Shown here piece by piece: positions 17,380 to 25,467 of a stretch of DNA of 64,000 bases. The stretch covers positions 124,001-188,000 of the forward strand of contig JBGAFI010000005.1 in assembly GCA_044227325.1 (NCBI GenBank), in the 5' to 3' direction. The position numbers were made by a program, and so were the translations under genes. The DNA is from PFJX01 sp044227325. Lineage in GTDB: Bacteria; Pseudomonadota; Gammaproteobacteria; Burkholderiales; Thiobacillaceae. Position 1 is the first letter of the stretch; each line of letters opens with the position of its first letter. The notes beneath the pieces are model-generated. The model was not told the origin of the DNA, searched no databases, and was given only the letters and a program-made list of their open reading frames with translations.

Positions 17380-17691
17380 ATGAGCCACTTCAAACACCAC
17401 CTGTTTTTCTGCCTGAACGAACGCGAGGATGGCGGCCAGTGTTGTACCCAGCACAACGCCGAGGCCTTGTTCGAATATGCGAAGAAGAAGGCCAAGAAAC
17501 TGGGCCTGCATGGCAAGGAAGGCCACTGCCGGGTGAACCGGGCCGGCTGCATGGACCGCTGCGCGGAAGGCCCGGTGTGCGTGGTCTACCCGGACGCGGT
17601 CTGGTACACCTACGTGGACGAGTCGGACATCGACGAGATCGTCGAATCCCACCTGCGCGACGGCCGGGTGGTGGAACGCCTGAAGATTTGA
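17380..17691 (+). CDS. Thioredoxin-like [2Fe-2S] ferredoxin domain protein
   Basis: 103 aa. Begins HHLFFCLNEREDGGQCC, with later cysteines in GHCRVNRAGCMDRCAEGPVC. This is the pattern of thioredoxin-fold 2Fe-2S ferredoxins (NuoE/Shethna-like small proteins). It is probably a cytoplasmic electron carrier or cluster-handling protein. It lies in the short plus-strand operon after the MazG-like gene and is followed by a palindromic repeat block. Confidence 0.85.
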   Translation: MSHFKHHLFFCLNEREDGGQCCTQHNAEALFEYAKKKAKKLGLHGKEGHCRVNRAGCMDRCAEGPVCVVYPDAVWYTYVDESDIDEIVESHLRDGRVVERLKI

Positions 17692-17699
17692 ACGTCAAA

Positions 17700-17788
17700 A
17701 TCCCTCCCCTTCCCGACCTCCCCCGCTCGCGGGGGAGACGCACTCTCCCTCCCCGCGAGCGGGGAGGGTTGGGGTGGGGAGGTACTTC
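17700..17788. repeat. Palindromic GC-rich intergenic repeat (type A)
   Basis: Contains two back-to-back hairpin-forming elements, CCCCCGCTCGCGGGGGAG and CTCCCCGCGAGCGGGGAGG, between the 2Fe-2S gene and the hydrolase gene. Similar CCC...GCGAGCGG elements recur near 40.45 kb. It resembles REP/BIME-type extragenic repeats and may stabilise mRNA ends. Confidence 0.7.
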
Positions 17789-17791
17789 GCC

Positions 17792-18400
17792 TTGACCACG
17801 ACACGCCACAAACTCCGCATCAAAGGCCCCGCCGGCGCCATCGAAACGGTCATCGAGACGCCGGAGGGCGAGGCTGCCGGGCTGGCCCTGGTGGCCCATC
17901 CCCATCCCCTGCGCGGCGGCACCCTGGACAACAAGGTGGCCTGGACCCTGGCCCGCGCCGCGCTGGCTTGCGGCCTGATCGCGGTGCGTCCCAACTTCCG
18001 CGGCGTGGGGGAAAGCGAAGGGGAATTCGACCACGGCATCGGCGAGACCGAGGACATGCTCGCCGTGGCCGATGCCGTCGCCGCCCACTACGGCGACCTG
18101 CCCTGGACTCTGATGGGCTTCTCCTTCGGCGCCTACGTGCAACAGCGGGTGGCCAAATCCATGCATGCCCAGCGCCTGATCATGGTGGGGCCGGCGGTGT
18201 CCATGTACGACTTCGAGCCCACCGAAATCCCGGCCACCATCATCCATGGCGATCAGGACGAGGTGATTCCCTTCGCCGCCGCCCGCGACTACGCCCTGGC
18301 CCACGCCATTCCTTTGCTCGTGATTCCGGGAAGCGGCCATTTCTTCCATGGCAAACTGAAGGAATTGCAGAACCACGTGGAAGCCTTGTGCCGCCCATGA
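17792..18400 (+). CDS. Alpha/beta hydrolase (dienelactone hydrolase-like)
   Basis: 202 aa if read from TTG 17792, which is preceded by GGGGAGGT at 8 nt; GTG 17774 is an alternative six codons upstream. The family fold is seen in LALVAHPHPLRGGTLDNKVAW, the nucleophile elbow GFSFGAYVQQR and the C-terminal His in PGSGHFFHGK. Substrate unknown. Its stop codon overlaps the start of the downstream ABC ATPase gene (ATGA), so the two are translationally coupled, though no functional link is established. Confidence 0.82.
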   Translation: MTTTRHKLRIKGPAGAIETVIETPEGEAAGLALVAHPHPLRGGTLDNKVAWTLARAALACGLIAVRPNFRGVGESEGEFDHGIGETEDMLAVADAVAAHYGDLPWTLMGFSFGAYVQQRVAKSMHAQRLIMVGPAVSMYDFEPTEIPATIIHGDQDEVIPFAAARDYALAHAIPLLVIPGSGHFFHGKLKELQNHVEALCRP

Positions 18401-19250
18401 CGTCTCCCCTCATCCTGCGCGGCCTCAGCAAGAGCTACGGCGGCCAATTGGTCGTGGACGGTTTCGACCTGGAACTGGAACCGGGCCTGTGCCACGGCCT
18501 GCTCGGTCCCAACGGCGCCGGCAAGACCACCACCCTGCGCCTGGCCCTGGGTCTGATCGGCGCCGACGGCGGCACGGTGGAACTGCTCGGCCACCCCATG
18601 CCGGCGCAGGCCAAGCTCGCGCGGCAAAGGGTCGGCGTGGTGCCCCAGGTGGACAGCCTGGACCCGGATTTCACCGTCAGCGAGAACCTGCAAACCTACG
18701 GCCGCTACTTCGGCCTGTCCGGCAAGGTCATCGCCGAGCGCATCCCCGGCCTGCTCGACTTCGCCGGCCTCGCCGGCAAGGCCGACGCGCCCATCCTCAC
18801 GCTCTCGGGCGGCATGAAGCGGCGCCTCACTCTCGCCCGCGCCCTGGTCAACGACCCGGACCTGATCTTCCTGGACGAGCCCACCACCGGTCTCGATCCG
18901 CAGGCGCGCCACCTGATCTGGCAGGGCCTGCGCCGGCTCATCTCCCAGGGCAAGACCCTGCTGCTCACCACCCACTTCATGGACGAAGCCGAACGCCTGT
19001 GCGACGTCATCAGCGTCATCGACAAGGGCCGCATCATCGTGCGCGGCAGCCCGCGCGAACTGATCGCCGGCCACATCGAGCCCCACGTGGTGGAAATCTA
19101 CGGCGACGGCCTGGCCGAGTGGAAAGCCTGCGCCTCCAGCTTCTGCCGGCGCTGCGAACAGGCGGGAGCCCGGGCCTGCGCTACCTGCACCGGCCGGCGA
19201 ATCTGGAGGACGTGTTCCTCAAGCTGACTGGACGGGATCTACGGGATTGA
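18397..19250 (+). pseudogene. NodI-type ABC transporter ATP-binding protein, frameshifted near its 3' end
   Basis: From ATG 18397 the ATPase core is complete: Walker A GPNGAGKTT at residues 37-45, signature LSGGMKRRLTLARAL, Walker B LIFLDEPTTGLD and the switch His in LLTTHF. Around 19163-19168 the frame breaks. The first frame runs on as a Cys/Arg-rich tail to 19227. The expected family ending, PGLRYLHRPANLEDVFLKLTGR, continues in another frame to TGA at 19250. About 20 expected residues are missing at the junction, which fits a deletion of 3n+1 nt. ATP hydrolysis could survive, but the C-terminal domain would be altered. Sequencing or assembly error is possible. Confidence 0.8.
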
Positions 19251-19708
19251 ATGTCCCCGCAACGGGGGCGCCGGTTCATCGCAGCGCGCCCACTATCCGC
19301 CATCACTAAGCGGGCACATTTTTCCGGGGGTTGGTGTCGTCGCGGATATCGCGGCTTCGGCGTCAAGTCGTGTAAGGGCTTCGGGTTTATGAAGTCGTCA
19401 TTGACCGGTAGCGGCTGGTCTCGACCCACATGAGACAGCCAGCCATCGGTGTCATGAAGGTCGGTAGTCGAGGGGGCACCGTTCGCCACCACATATCTAA
19501 CCTCGCATGCTTGGCCATTGTGGACGGCCGCAGGTCTCTTGCGACTACAGGGTTGGTTTCTGATGCCGATTGTCGGTAAGCTTTTCTAAGTAATGACTTG
19601 GCAGTAATGCTGTCTACCGTTACCTCAGTCCAAGACCTTGTAAGCGGCCTGGCGTTTTCTCTCCTTCTGTTGGTCGATTTTTCTTGCACTTACAACCTGG
19701 AGATTATT

Positions 19709-19792
19709 ATGGAAACTAACCTGATCACCGTTTTTCAAGCTGTGAAGTCCGAGTGCGCGTCACTAATGGGGGTTAAAGCGCCGGGCCGATAG
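19709..19792 (+). CDS. Possible 27-residue small protein in the island
   Basis: Begins METNLITVFQAVKSECASLM. ATG 19709 is preceded by CTGGAG at 6-7 nt, a good ribosome site. A strong intrinsic terminator follows 63 nt after the stop. The peptide has no hydrophobic segment typical of type I toxins and no recognised family. It may be a genuine micro-gene, the leader of the downstream nuclease-like gene, or a remnant. Confidence 0.35.
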   Translation: METNLITVFQAVKSECASLMGVKAPGR

Positions 19793-19854
19793 AGCAGGGT
19801 ATAGCTGAGAGCGGGGTGACAGTGCCAAGAGATGACGGCCCCCACCAATACCAG

Positions 19855-19886
19855 ACCCACCGAGTGTTACCCGGTGGGTTTTTTTC
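19855..19886 (+). terminator. Intrinsic terminator inside the island
   Basis: ACCCACCG-AGTGTTACC-CGGTGGGT followed by six T residues: an 8-bp stem with a U-tract, oriented on the plus strand. It ends a transcript that would include the small ORF at 19709. It lies 46 nt upstream of the start of the nuclease-like gene, so that gene needs read-through or its own promoter. Confidence 0.85.
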
Positions 19887-19932
19887 AAATTACTGCTGCG
19901 ATTCAGGAGTGAGGTTCGTCAGCGAACGGAAA

Positions 19933-21216
19933 ATGGCTCCCATGAGATTTCCGATCGAGGTCCACGACACAGAAGTTCTACAGCTACTGGACGGTTTGAT
20001 GCAGATCACTGGCATCGAACCGTGGAAGCGTCGGTTCGAATGGATTCAGCGAGAGGCCGCCGAGAACTCCTTCATGGAGGAGTGGCTGCGCGAACGATGC
20101 GCCATAGAGTGGACGTTCAGCGAGGTACTCCGCAGTCAGCCCTTATTGCCTCAGCAGCCGTTCAAGGTCGAGAACATGGCCCAGTACGAGCTGGTGGCGT
20201 TTGCGGCGGGTACGGTGCGTGCCTACGCACGCCTTAGCAAAGGCGGTAGGCGCAGACTTCGAGGGGTCTTGCTAGACGGCTTGAAGGAGGACAAAGGGCT
20301 ATTGTCGGTCCAACATGAAATCACAACAGCCGTACATCTCATGAGTCGCGGCTTCGATGTGGAATTCCACGATATGGAGCACGGCGGAGGCGTTGACTTT
20401 GTGGCTCGGGATGGCAGCATTGAGATCGAAGTCGAGTGCAAGATGTTCTCGGCCGACATAGGCCGGAAAATCCATCGCCGACGGAGCGCGACGCTATGCA
20501 AGGCACTGGAAAGCGTACTTGCCCAGACGTATGGATCGGCTTCAGTTGGCCTGATCGTGACTGTCACGATACCGGATCGCCTGACCCCTTCTCCCGAGCA
20601 GCACTGTGGAATCGAACAGACGCTCCGAGCTGGTTTGCTGAGCGGCGACGCATTGACGCGGACCAAGCACTGCGACGTCCGGGTCTTGGACTTTTCCATC
20701 GACAAGAGTCCGTTCAACAAAACACCCGTAGAGCTTTCTCAAAAAGAGATACAGCATTTTGTTTGGGAGCGCACAGGCCGTTTGAACTCCACGCTGATGA
20801 TGCTGTTTTCTCCAGGGCGGCGGGCTGTCGTCTTGTCTCTTGAAAGCCAGGAATCCGATAACGTGCTCAATGGGATGCGGCGTCAGTTGCGGGACGCTGC
20901 AAAGGGTCAGTTCACGAAGACGCGTCCGGCGTTCCTCGCAGTGCAACTGCATGACCTCACAGTCGACCAGCTTGCCGATCTCGCGCAGTCGGACAGCCCA
21001 TGGAGAGGCAATGCCAACGGGCTGCAGGTCATGACTTCAGATTTCCTGCGAAGCCCATCAAGAGCACACATCCACAGCGTGGTCTACCGATCACACAGCA
21101 CGCTTAGCGACAATCACCAGCATGGCCAACAACGAGCGATTGGCCTCGTGTACCTGATCAAGAACGGCTATCACCCTCTGCACAAGGACCCCCGATACTC
21201 GGTATTTGGCAACTAG
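19933..21216 (+). CDS. Unknown protein with a PD-(D/E)XK nuclease-like motif
   Basis: 427 aa from ATG 19933 (a second in-frame ATG is at 19942). Not recognised as a named family. The central region suggests a restriction-endonuclease-like fold. E129 lies in VQHEITTAVHLMSRGFDVEF, D155 in GGGVDFVARDG, and E168-C-K170 in IEIEVECKMF. Together these form the D-x12-E-x-K catalytic pattern with the preceding helix Glu. The N-terminal 110 residues are helical and the C-terminal 200 residues mixed. Single gene, no methylase or partner nearby. Low GC and its position inside the NodIJ-type operon imply horizontal acquisition. A defence or mobile-element nuclease is possible but unproven. Confidence 0.55.
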   Translation: MAPMRFPIEVHDTEVLQLLDGLMQITGIEPWKRRFEWIQREAAENSFMEEWLRERCAIEWTFSEVLRSQPLLPQQPFKVENMAQYELVAFAAGTVRAYARLSKGGRRRLRGVLLDGLKEDKGLLSVQHEITTAVHLMSRGFDVEFHDMEHGGGVDFVARDGSIEIEVECKMFSADIGRKIHRRRSATLCKALESVLAQTYGSASVGLIVTVTIPDRLTPSPEQHCGIEQTLRAGLLSGDALTRTKHCDVRVLDFSIDKSPFNKTPVELSQKEIQHFVWERTGRLNSTLMMLFSPGRRAVVLSLESQESDNVLNGMRRQLRDAAKGQFTKTRPAFLAVQLHDLTVDQLADLAQSDSPWRGNANGLQVMTSDFLRSPSRAHIHSVVYRSHSTLSDNHQHGQQRAIGLVYLIKNGYHPLHKDPRYSVFGN

Positions 21217-21368
21217 CTCACGTAGGTGCATTAGCCGTTAGGTGACATGCGCCGTATGCATCCGGCGAAATGCGCTTCGCTTTTCTGCTCTACTCACTGG
21301 GCCAATCTCGTTTTTGGCCGAGCTTCGGAAGTACGCAAGGACGGCCTCTAAGGCCGCTGTGTGGGGTG

Positions 21369-21563
21369 CTACAGACGTTCTCCGGCCTGTTTCACCCCAG
21401 AGCGTATGGCTGGAGATGGCCAAGAGCTGCCCGACACCGCTACTAAAAAAGCGCGGCCAGCAAAGAAGTGGACGTGTTCCTTATTCCCGAACCGCACGGC
21501 CAACTTCGCCAGATAATCGGCGAGCCTGGTCATGGGAAGCGTGCCAAGCTTCCAGGCATCCAC
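21369..21563 (-). pseudogene. Possible remnant of a small conserved gene
   Basis: The minus strand encodes VDAWKLGTLPMTRLADYLAK, then LAVRFGNKEHVHF. This composition looks like a real N-terminus of a small soluble protein. A TAG stop lies just upstream and the sequence becomes unconvincing after HVHF, consistent with decay. The rest of 21217-21685 shows no gene. Confidence 0.3.
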
Positions 21564-21685
21564 ACGGAAATCCTAGGGGTGTTCATGATTGGCTTAAGCG
21601 CGCGATGGATTCACTTGGTTCGCGTCGTGGTTCATAGTGAGTTTCGAGCGCGGATGTTCCGACGATTACGGCAGCGAGCACACCC

Positions 21686-22407
21686 ATGAATGTTTCTTTA
21701 TCCCTCACCTGGTACCCGGTCTGGCGCCGCAACTTCCTGGTCTGGAAGAAGCTGGCCATTCCCTCCCTGCTGGGCAACCTGTGCTGCCGGCGGTGGACGG
21801 GGTGCCCTACCTGAACTTCCTGGCGGCGGGCACCCTGGCCTACAGCGTGATGAACAGCGCCACCTTCGAGACGCTCTACTCGGCCTTCTCGCGCATGCAC
21901 GTGCAGAAGACCTGGGATGCGATCCTCAACACGCCCTTGGGCCTGAAGGACATCCTGCTGGGCGAACTGTTCTGGGCGACGGCGAAGAGCCTGTTGTCCG
22001 GCATCGCCATCCTGCTGGTGGTGTGGGTGCTGGGGCTGTATTCGAATTTCGGCATGACCCTGCTGCTGCTGCCGGTGGCGCTGCTCACCGGCTTTTGCTT
22101 CGCGGGCCTGGGGCTGACCATCAACGCGGTGTCGCCCAACTACGATTTCTTCCTTTATTACTTCACCCTGGCCATCACGCCCATGATCCTGCTGGGCGGC
22201 GTGTTCTATCCGCCCACCGCGCTACCCGCTTGGCTGTCCGCCATCGCCGCGTGGCTGCCGCTGACCCATGCGATCCAGTTGGCGCGGCCGCTGGTGCTGG
22301 GGCAACTGCCGGATGGCGTGCTGTTGCATGTCGCGGCTTTGCTGGCCTATGGGTTCGCCGGTTTCAGCGCGGCGCTGGCGCTGACCCGGCGGCGTCTGCT
22401 GAAGTAG
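21686..22407 (+). pseudogene. NodJ-type ABC-2 permease, frameshifted near its 5' end
   Basis: ATG 21686 opens a normal family start (NVSLSLTWYPVWRRNFLVWK, then KLAIPSLLGNL), then runs to a stop within 13 codons. From about 21781 the expected sequence resumes in another frame (LPAVDGVPYLNFLAAGTLAY) and continues to TAG at 22407, with membrane segments of an ABC-2 permease. About 16 family-typical residues (the first membrane helix region after GNL) are missing at the junction near 21779-21784. It is the natural partner of the ATPase at 18397. Unless this is an assembly error, the exporter is inactive. Confidence 0.78.
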
Positions 22408-22414
22408 CGCGGCG

Positions 22415-22696
22415 TCACTTCGCCGGTGTGACGACCCATTGCCCGGGTTTGCCGGGCTTTTCGCAGCGGGAATCCTGGTAAGGGCCTTTCAGCTTTTTCC
22501 AGCCGGGCCCGGGAACGCCTTGCGCGCACAGGCGCTGGCCGTCCAGCGTGCTGAGCCATACATGCCAGGGGGCGGGCGCCGAAAAGGCCGGCAGGCTGAA
22601 CGCAAGCAGAAGGGCGGCCGCCAAGGATCTCGCTATCAAATCTCGGCGCGTTTCCGCGCGGCGCGGGATGTCGCGGCCGAGCTTAGCCGTGGCCAT
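22415..22696 (-). CDS. Small exported hypothetical protein
   Basis: 93 aa. After a basic N-terminus there is a hydrophobic signal segment (LAAALLLAFSLPAFSAPAP). A mature part of about 45 residues contains two Cys and ends KPGKPGQWVVTPAK. Its start codon lies inside the end of the dihydroorotase-like gene (14-nt overlap), so it may be translated by coupling. No recognised family. Confidence 0.55.
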   Translation of the reverse strand: MATAKLGRDIPRRAETRRDLIARSLAAALLLAFSLPAFSAPAPWHVWLSTLDGQRLCAQGVPGPGWKKLKGPYQDSRCEKPGKPGQWVVTPAK

Positions 22697-23996
22697 GGTT
22701 CCGGTGGGTGTCGCGCAGACCCTCGCGCTTGAAATCCAGGTGTCCGTCGATCAGGGTGTATTGCACCCGGCCCTGCATCTCCAGGCCCAGGAAAGGGCTG
22801 TTCTTGCCCAGGCTGGCCAGGTTCGACGGGCTGACGATCCAGGCGGCTTCCGGGTCGAACAGGCACAGGTCGGCGGGGCGGCCGGCGGCGATGACGCCGG
22901 CATCCACGCCCAGGATGCCGGCCGGGCGCTGGGTGATGTAGCCCAGGGCCTTGACCAGGGGCATGCCGGTTTCCCGCGCCCATTTCAGGGTCAGCGGCAG
23001 CAGCAGTTCCACGCCGGTGGCGCCGGGTTCGGCTTCCTGGAAGGGCAATTCCTTCGCGTCGTCGTCCACCGGGGCATGGTCCGAGCAGATCGCGTCCAGG
23101 GTGCCGTCCTCCAGGCCGCGCCGGATCGCGTCCCGGTCGCGCTGGCTGCGCAGGGGTGGGATGAGGTTGCAGTTGGGGTTGAAATCGGCGGTGTCCATTT
23201 CCGACAGATGGATGTGGTGCACGCCCACGTCGCAGGTGATGGGCAGGCCGTCGTGCTTCGCCCGCCGCACCATCTCGATGCCGGCGCGGCTGGACAGGCG
23301 CGCCAGGTGCACGCGGGCGCCGGTTTCCCGCACCAGCAGGATGATGGTGGACAAGGCCACGGTTTCCGCCGGCACCGGAATGGCGGGGAAGCCCAGACGC
23401 GCGGCGATGACGCCGTCGTGGGCGACGCCTTCCCGGGCCAGGTGGGGATCCTGGGGACGCAGCCAGATGGGCAGTTCGAAGGTCTTCGCGTACTCCATGG
23501 CGCGCAGCAGCACCTGGGTGTCCACCAGGGGCGCGTCGGCCTGGCTGAAGGCCATGCAGCCGGCTTCGTTGAGTTCCGCCATTTCCGTCAGGCGCTCGCC
23601 CTTGAGCTGCCAGGTGAGGGCGCCGATGGGGTAGAGGCGCGGGCCGGGCATGTGCTTCGCGCGGAACTTGAGCATTTCCACCAGACCGGGTTCGTCCAGG
23701 GGCGGGTCGGTGTCGGGCGGGCAGGCGATGGAAGTGACGCCACCCACCGCGCAGGCGTGCATCTCGGATTCCAGGGTGGCCCGGTATTCCAGGCCGGGTT
23801 CGCGCAGGCGCACCGACAGGTCCACCAGGCCGGGGCAGACGATGAGGCCGGTCGCGTCGATGGCGTGGTTGGCGTGGAAGTCGGCGGGGCAATGGCCGAC
23901 GCCGACGATGTGGCCGGCGGCGACGTAGACGTCCCGGACCGCGTCCAGGCCGGAGGCGGGATCGACGACGCGGCCGTTCTTGATATGGATCTTCAT
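22683..23996 (-). CDS. pyrX: Dihydroorotase-like protein without the zinc HxH (PyrX/PyrC' type)
   Basis: 437 aa, amidohydrolase fold of class I dihydroorotases (GLIVCPGLVDL, then LREPGLEYRATL; CSDHAPVDDDAKELPFQEAEPG). The metal-binding HxH that follows the beta-1 strand is replaced by Ser61-Val-Arg63, as in the non-catalytic PyrC' subunit of Pseudomonas-type aspartate transcarbamoylase. It is therefore predicted to be structural, helping PyrB assemble, with an active dihydroorotase encoded elsewhere. ATG overlaps the pyrB stop (ATGA), consistent with stoichiometric co-translation. Confidence 0.85.
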   Translation of the reverse strand: MKIHIKNGRVVDPASGLDAVRDVYVAAGHIVGVGHCPADFHANHAIDATGLIVCPGLVDLSVRLREPGLEYRATLESEMHACAVGGVTSIACPPDTDPPLDEPGLVEMLKFRAKHMPGPRLYPIGALTWQLKGERLTEMAELNEAGCMAFSQADAPLVDTQVLLRAMEYAKTFELPIWLRPQDPHLAREGVAHDGVIAARLGFPAIPVPAETVALSTIILLVRETGARVHLARLSSRAGIEMVRRAKHDGLPITCDVGVHHIHLSEMDTADFNPNCNLIPPLRSQRDRDAIRRGLEDGTLDAICSDHAPVDDDAKELPFQEAEPGATGVELLLPLTLKWARETGMPLVKALGYITQRPAGILGVDAGVIAAGRPADLCLFDPEAAWIVSPSNLASLGKNSPFLGLEMQGRVQYTLIDGHLDFKREGLRDTHRNHGHG

Positions 23997-24970
23997 GCTT
24001 GCGCTCCCGACGCGCTCGCGCCCGCGAGCAGGCTCATCACCGCCATGCGCACGGCGATGCCGAAGGTGACCTGGGACAGGATCACCGATTGCATGCCGTC
24101 CGCCACCGCCGAGTCGATCTCCACGCCCCGGTTCATGGGGCCCGGATGCATGACGATGGCGTCGGGCTTGGCCAGCTTGAGTTTGTCCGGCGTCAGGCCC
24201 CAGTGCTTGTAGTACTCGCCGGCGCTGGGCAGGCGCGAGCCGCGCATGCGCTCGTTCTGCAGGCGCAGCATGAGCACCGCGTCCACGTCCTTGATGCCCT
24301 CGCTCATCTTGTGGAACACGTGCACGCCCATGTTGCCCACGTCCCGCGGCAGCAGGGTCTTGGGCGCCACCACGCGCACTTCCGGGCAGCCCAGGGTGGT
24401 CAGCGCGTGGATCTGGGAGCGGGCGACGCGGGAATGCAGCACGTCGCCCACCACCGCCACGCGCAGATTGTGGAAGGCGCCCTTGTAGTGGCGCAGGGTG
24501 AACATGTCGAGCAGGCCCTGGGTGGGGTGGGCGCAGCGCCCGTCCCCCGCGTTGATGACGTGGATGTGGGGCGCCACGTGGCGCGCGATCAGGTGGCTCG
24601 CGCCGGCGGCGGCGTGGCGCACGATGAACATGTCCGCCTGCATGGCCGACAGATTGGCCACGGTGTCCAGCAGGGTTTCCCCCTTGCTTTGCGACGAGGC
24701 GTTGATGTTCAGGTTGACCACGTCGGCGGACAGCCGCTTGGCGGCGATCTCGAAGGTGGTGCGGGTGCGCGTGGAGTTCTCGAAGAAGATGTTGAAGATG
24801 GCCTTGCCGCGCAGCAGGGGCACCTTCTTCACGTCCCGTTCCGCGTCCGTCACCGTGATGAAGGACGCGGCGGTATCCAGAATCTGGGTCAGAACCCGCG
24901 CCGGCAGGCCCTCCAGGGTGAGCAGATGGCGCAGGCGACCGTCGTCGGTGAGCTGTAGATTCGCACTCAT
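23993..24970 (-). CDS. pyrB: Aspartate carbamoyltransferase catalytic subunit
   Basis: 325 aa. ATG 24970 follows GAGGAA. Carbamoyl-phosphate site FFENSTRTRTTFEIAAKRL; HPTQGLLDMFTL; aspartate-loop region HPGPMNRGVEIDS. Makes N-carbamoylaspartate in pyrimidine synthesis. The order pyrR-pyrB-pyrX matches the Pseudomonas-type class A ATCase operon. The pyrR stop and pyrB start overlap. Confidence 0.95.
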   Translation of the reverse strand: MSANLQLTDDGRLRHLLTLEGLPARVLTQILDTAASFITVTDAERDVKKVPLLRGKAIFNIFFENSTRTRTTFEIAAKRLSADVVNLNINASSQSKGETLLDTVANLSAMQADMFIVRHAAAGASHLIARHVAPHIHVINAGDGRCAHPTQGLLDMFTLRHYKGAFHNLRVAVVGDVLHSRVARSQIHALTTLGCPEVRVVAPKTLLPRDVGNMGVHVFHKMSEGIKDVDAVLMLRLQNERMRGSRLPSAGEYYKHWGLTPDKLKLAKPDAIVMHPGPMNRGVEIDSAVADGMQSVILSQVTFGIAVRMAVMSLLAGASASGAQA

Positions 24971-25467
24971 GGTTTCCTCATGACGAAGTGCAGGCCTTCC
25001 GCTTCGTTGTTTTCCAGCGAGATGTGCTCGCCCGGCGCCAGTTCCAGCTTGACGCCGACGTAGTCGGCGCACACCGGCAGCTCGCGGCCGCCCCGGTCCA
25101 CCATCACCGCGAGGCGGATCGCGGCGGGGCGGCCGTAGTCGAACAGCAGGTTCATCGCCGCGCGGATGGTGCGGCCGGTGTAGAGCACGTCGTCGATGAG
25201 CAGGATGCGCCGGTCCTCCACGTCGAAGGGGATGTGGGACGGTTTGGTCTCCGGGTGCAGGCCGATGCGGGAGAAGTCGTCCCGGTAGAAGGCGATGTCC
25301 AGCACGGCTTTGGGGATGTCGCCGCCCAGGCGCTCGGCCAGGGCGTCCATGATCCAGACGCCGCCGGTGTGGATGCCCACCAGGGCGCAGTCCGGGGTCA
25401 TGTGGGGCGCGATCCGGGCGGCCAGATCGTCGATGAGTTGTTCAGGCGAGGGTAAGGTCATGGACAT
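24967..25467 (-). CDS. pyrR: PyrR: pyrimidine operon regulator / uracil phosphoribosyltransferase
   Basis: 166 aa from ATG 25467, or 164 aa from ATG 25461; neither has a strong ribosome site. PRPP-binding motif ILLIDDVLYTGRTIRAAM and the type I PRTase core (ALVGIHTGGVWIMDALAERL) are intact. In other bacteria PyrR can be an RNA-binding attenuation regulator, a uracil phosphoribosyltransferase, or both. Its 5' end overlaps ruvX by 26 nt. No anti-antiterminator structure was recognised. Confidence 0.9.
   Translation of the reverse strand: MSMTLPSPEQLIDDLAARIAPHMTPDCALVGIHTGGVWIMDALAERLGGDIPKAVLDIAFYRDDFSRIGLHPETKPSHIPFDVEDRRILLIDDVLYTGRTIRAAMNLLFDYGRPAAIRLAVMVDRGGRELPVCADYVGVKLELAPGEHISLENNEAEGLHFVMRKP

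Larger units (their letters stand above)
19251..21685. other. Low-GC island between the NodI- and NodJ-type genes
   Basis: About 2.4 kb with visibly lower GC and different codon use from both flanks. It separates two genes that are normally adjacent. It holds a small ORF with a strong terminator, a PD-(D/E)XK-like gene, and a possible gene remnant. No transposase, integrase, terminal inverted repeats or target-site duplication were recognised. From 19251 to 19708 no convincing gene is seen. Confidence 0.65.

Noticed and set aside
17700..17788. Palindromic repeat as an intrinsic terminator of the 2Fe-2S gene
   Set aside because: Strong stems are present but no U-run follows, and the next gene's ribosome site begins immediately after, so it is listed as a repeat.
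19251..19708. Possible insertion sequence end or transposase remnant left of the island
   Set aside because: No transposase-like translation, terminal inverted repeats or target duplication could be identified.
21217..21300. Possible integron attC site (GTTAGGT after the nuclease-like gene)
   Set aside because: No matching RYYYAAC partner or L-box stem was found within the usual distance, and no integrase is present.
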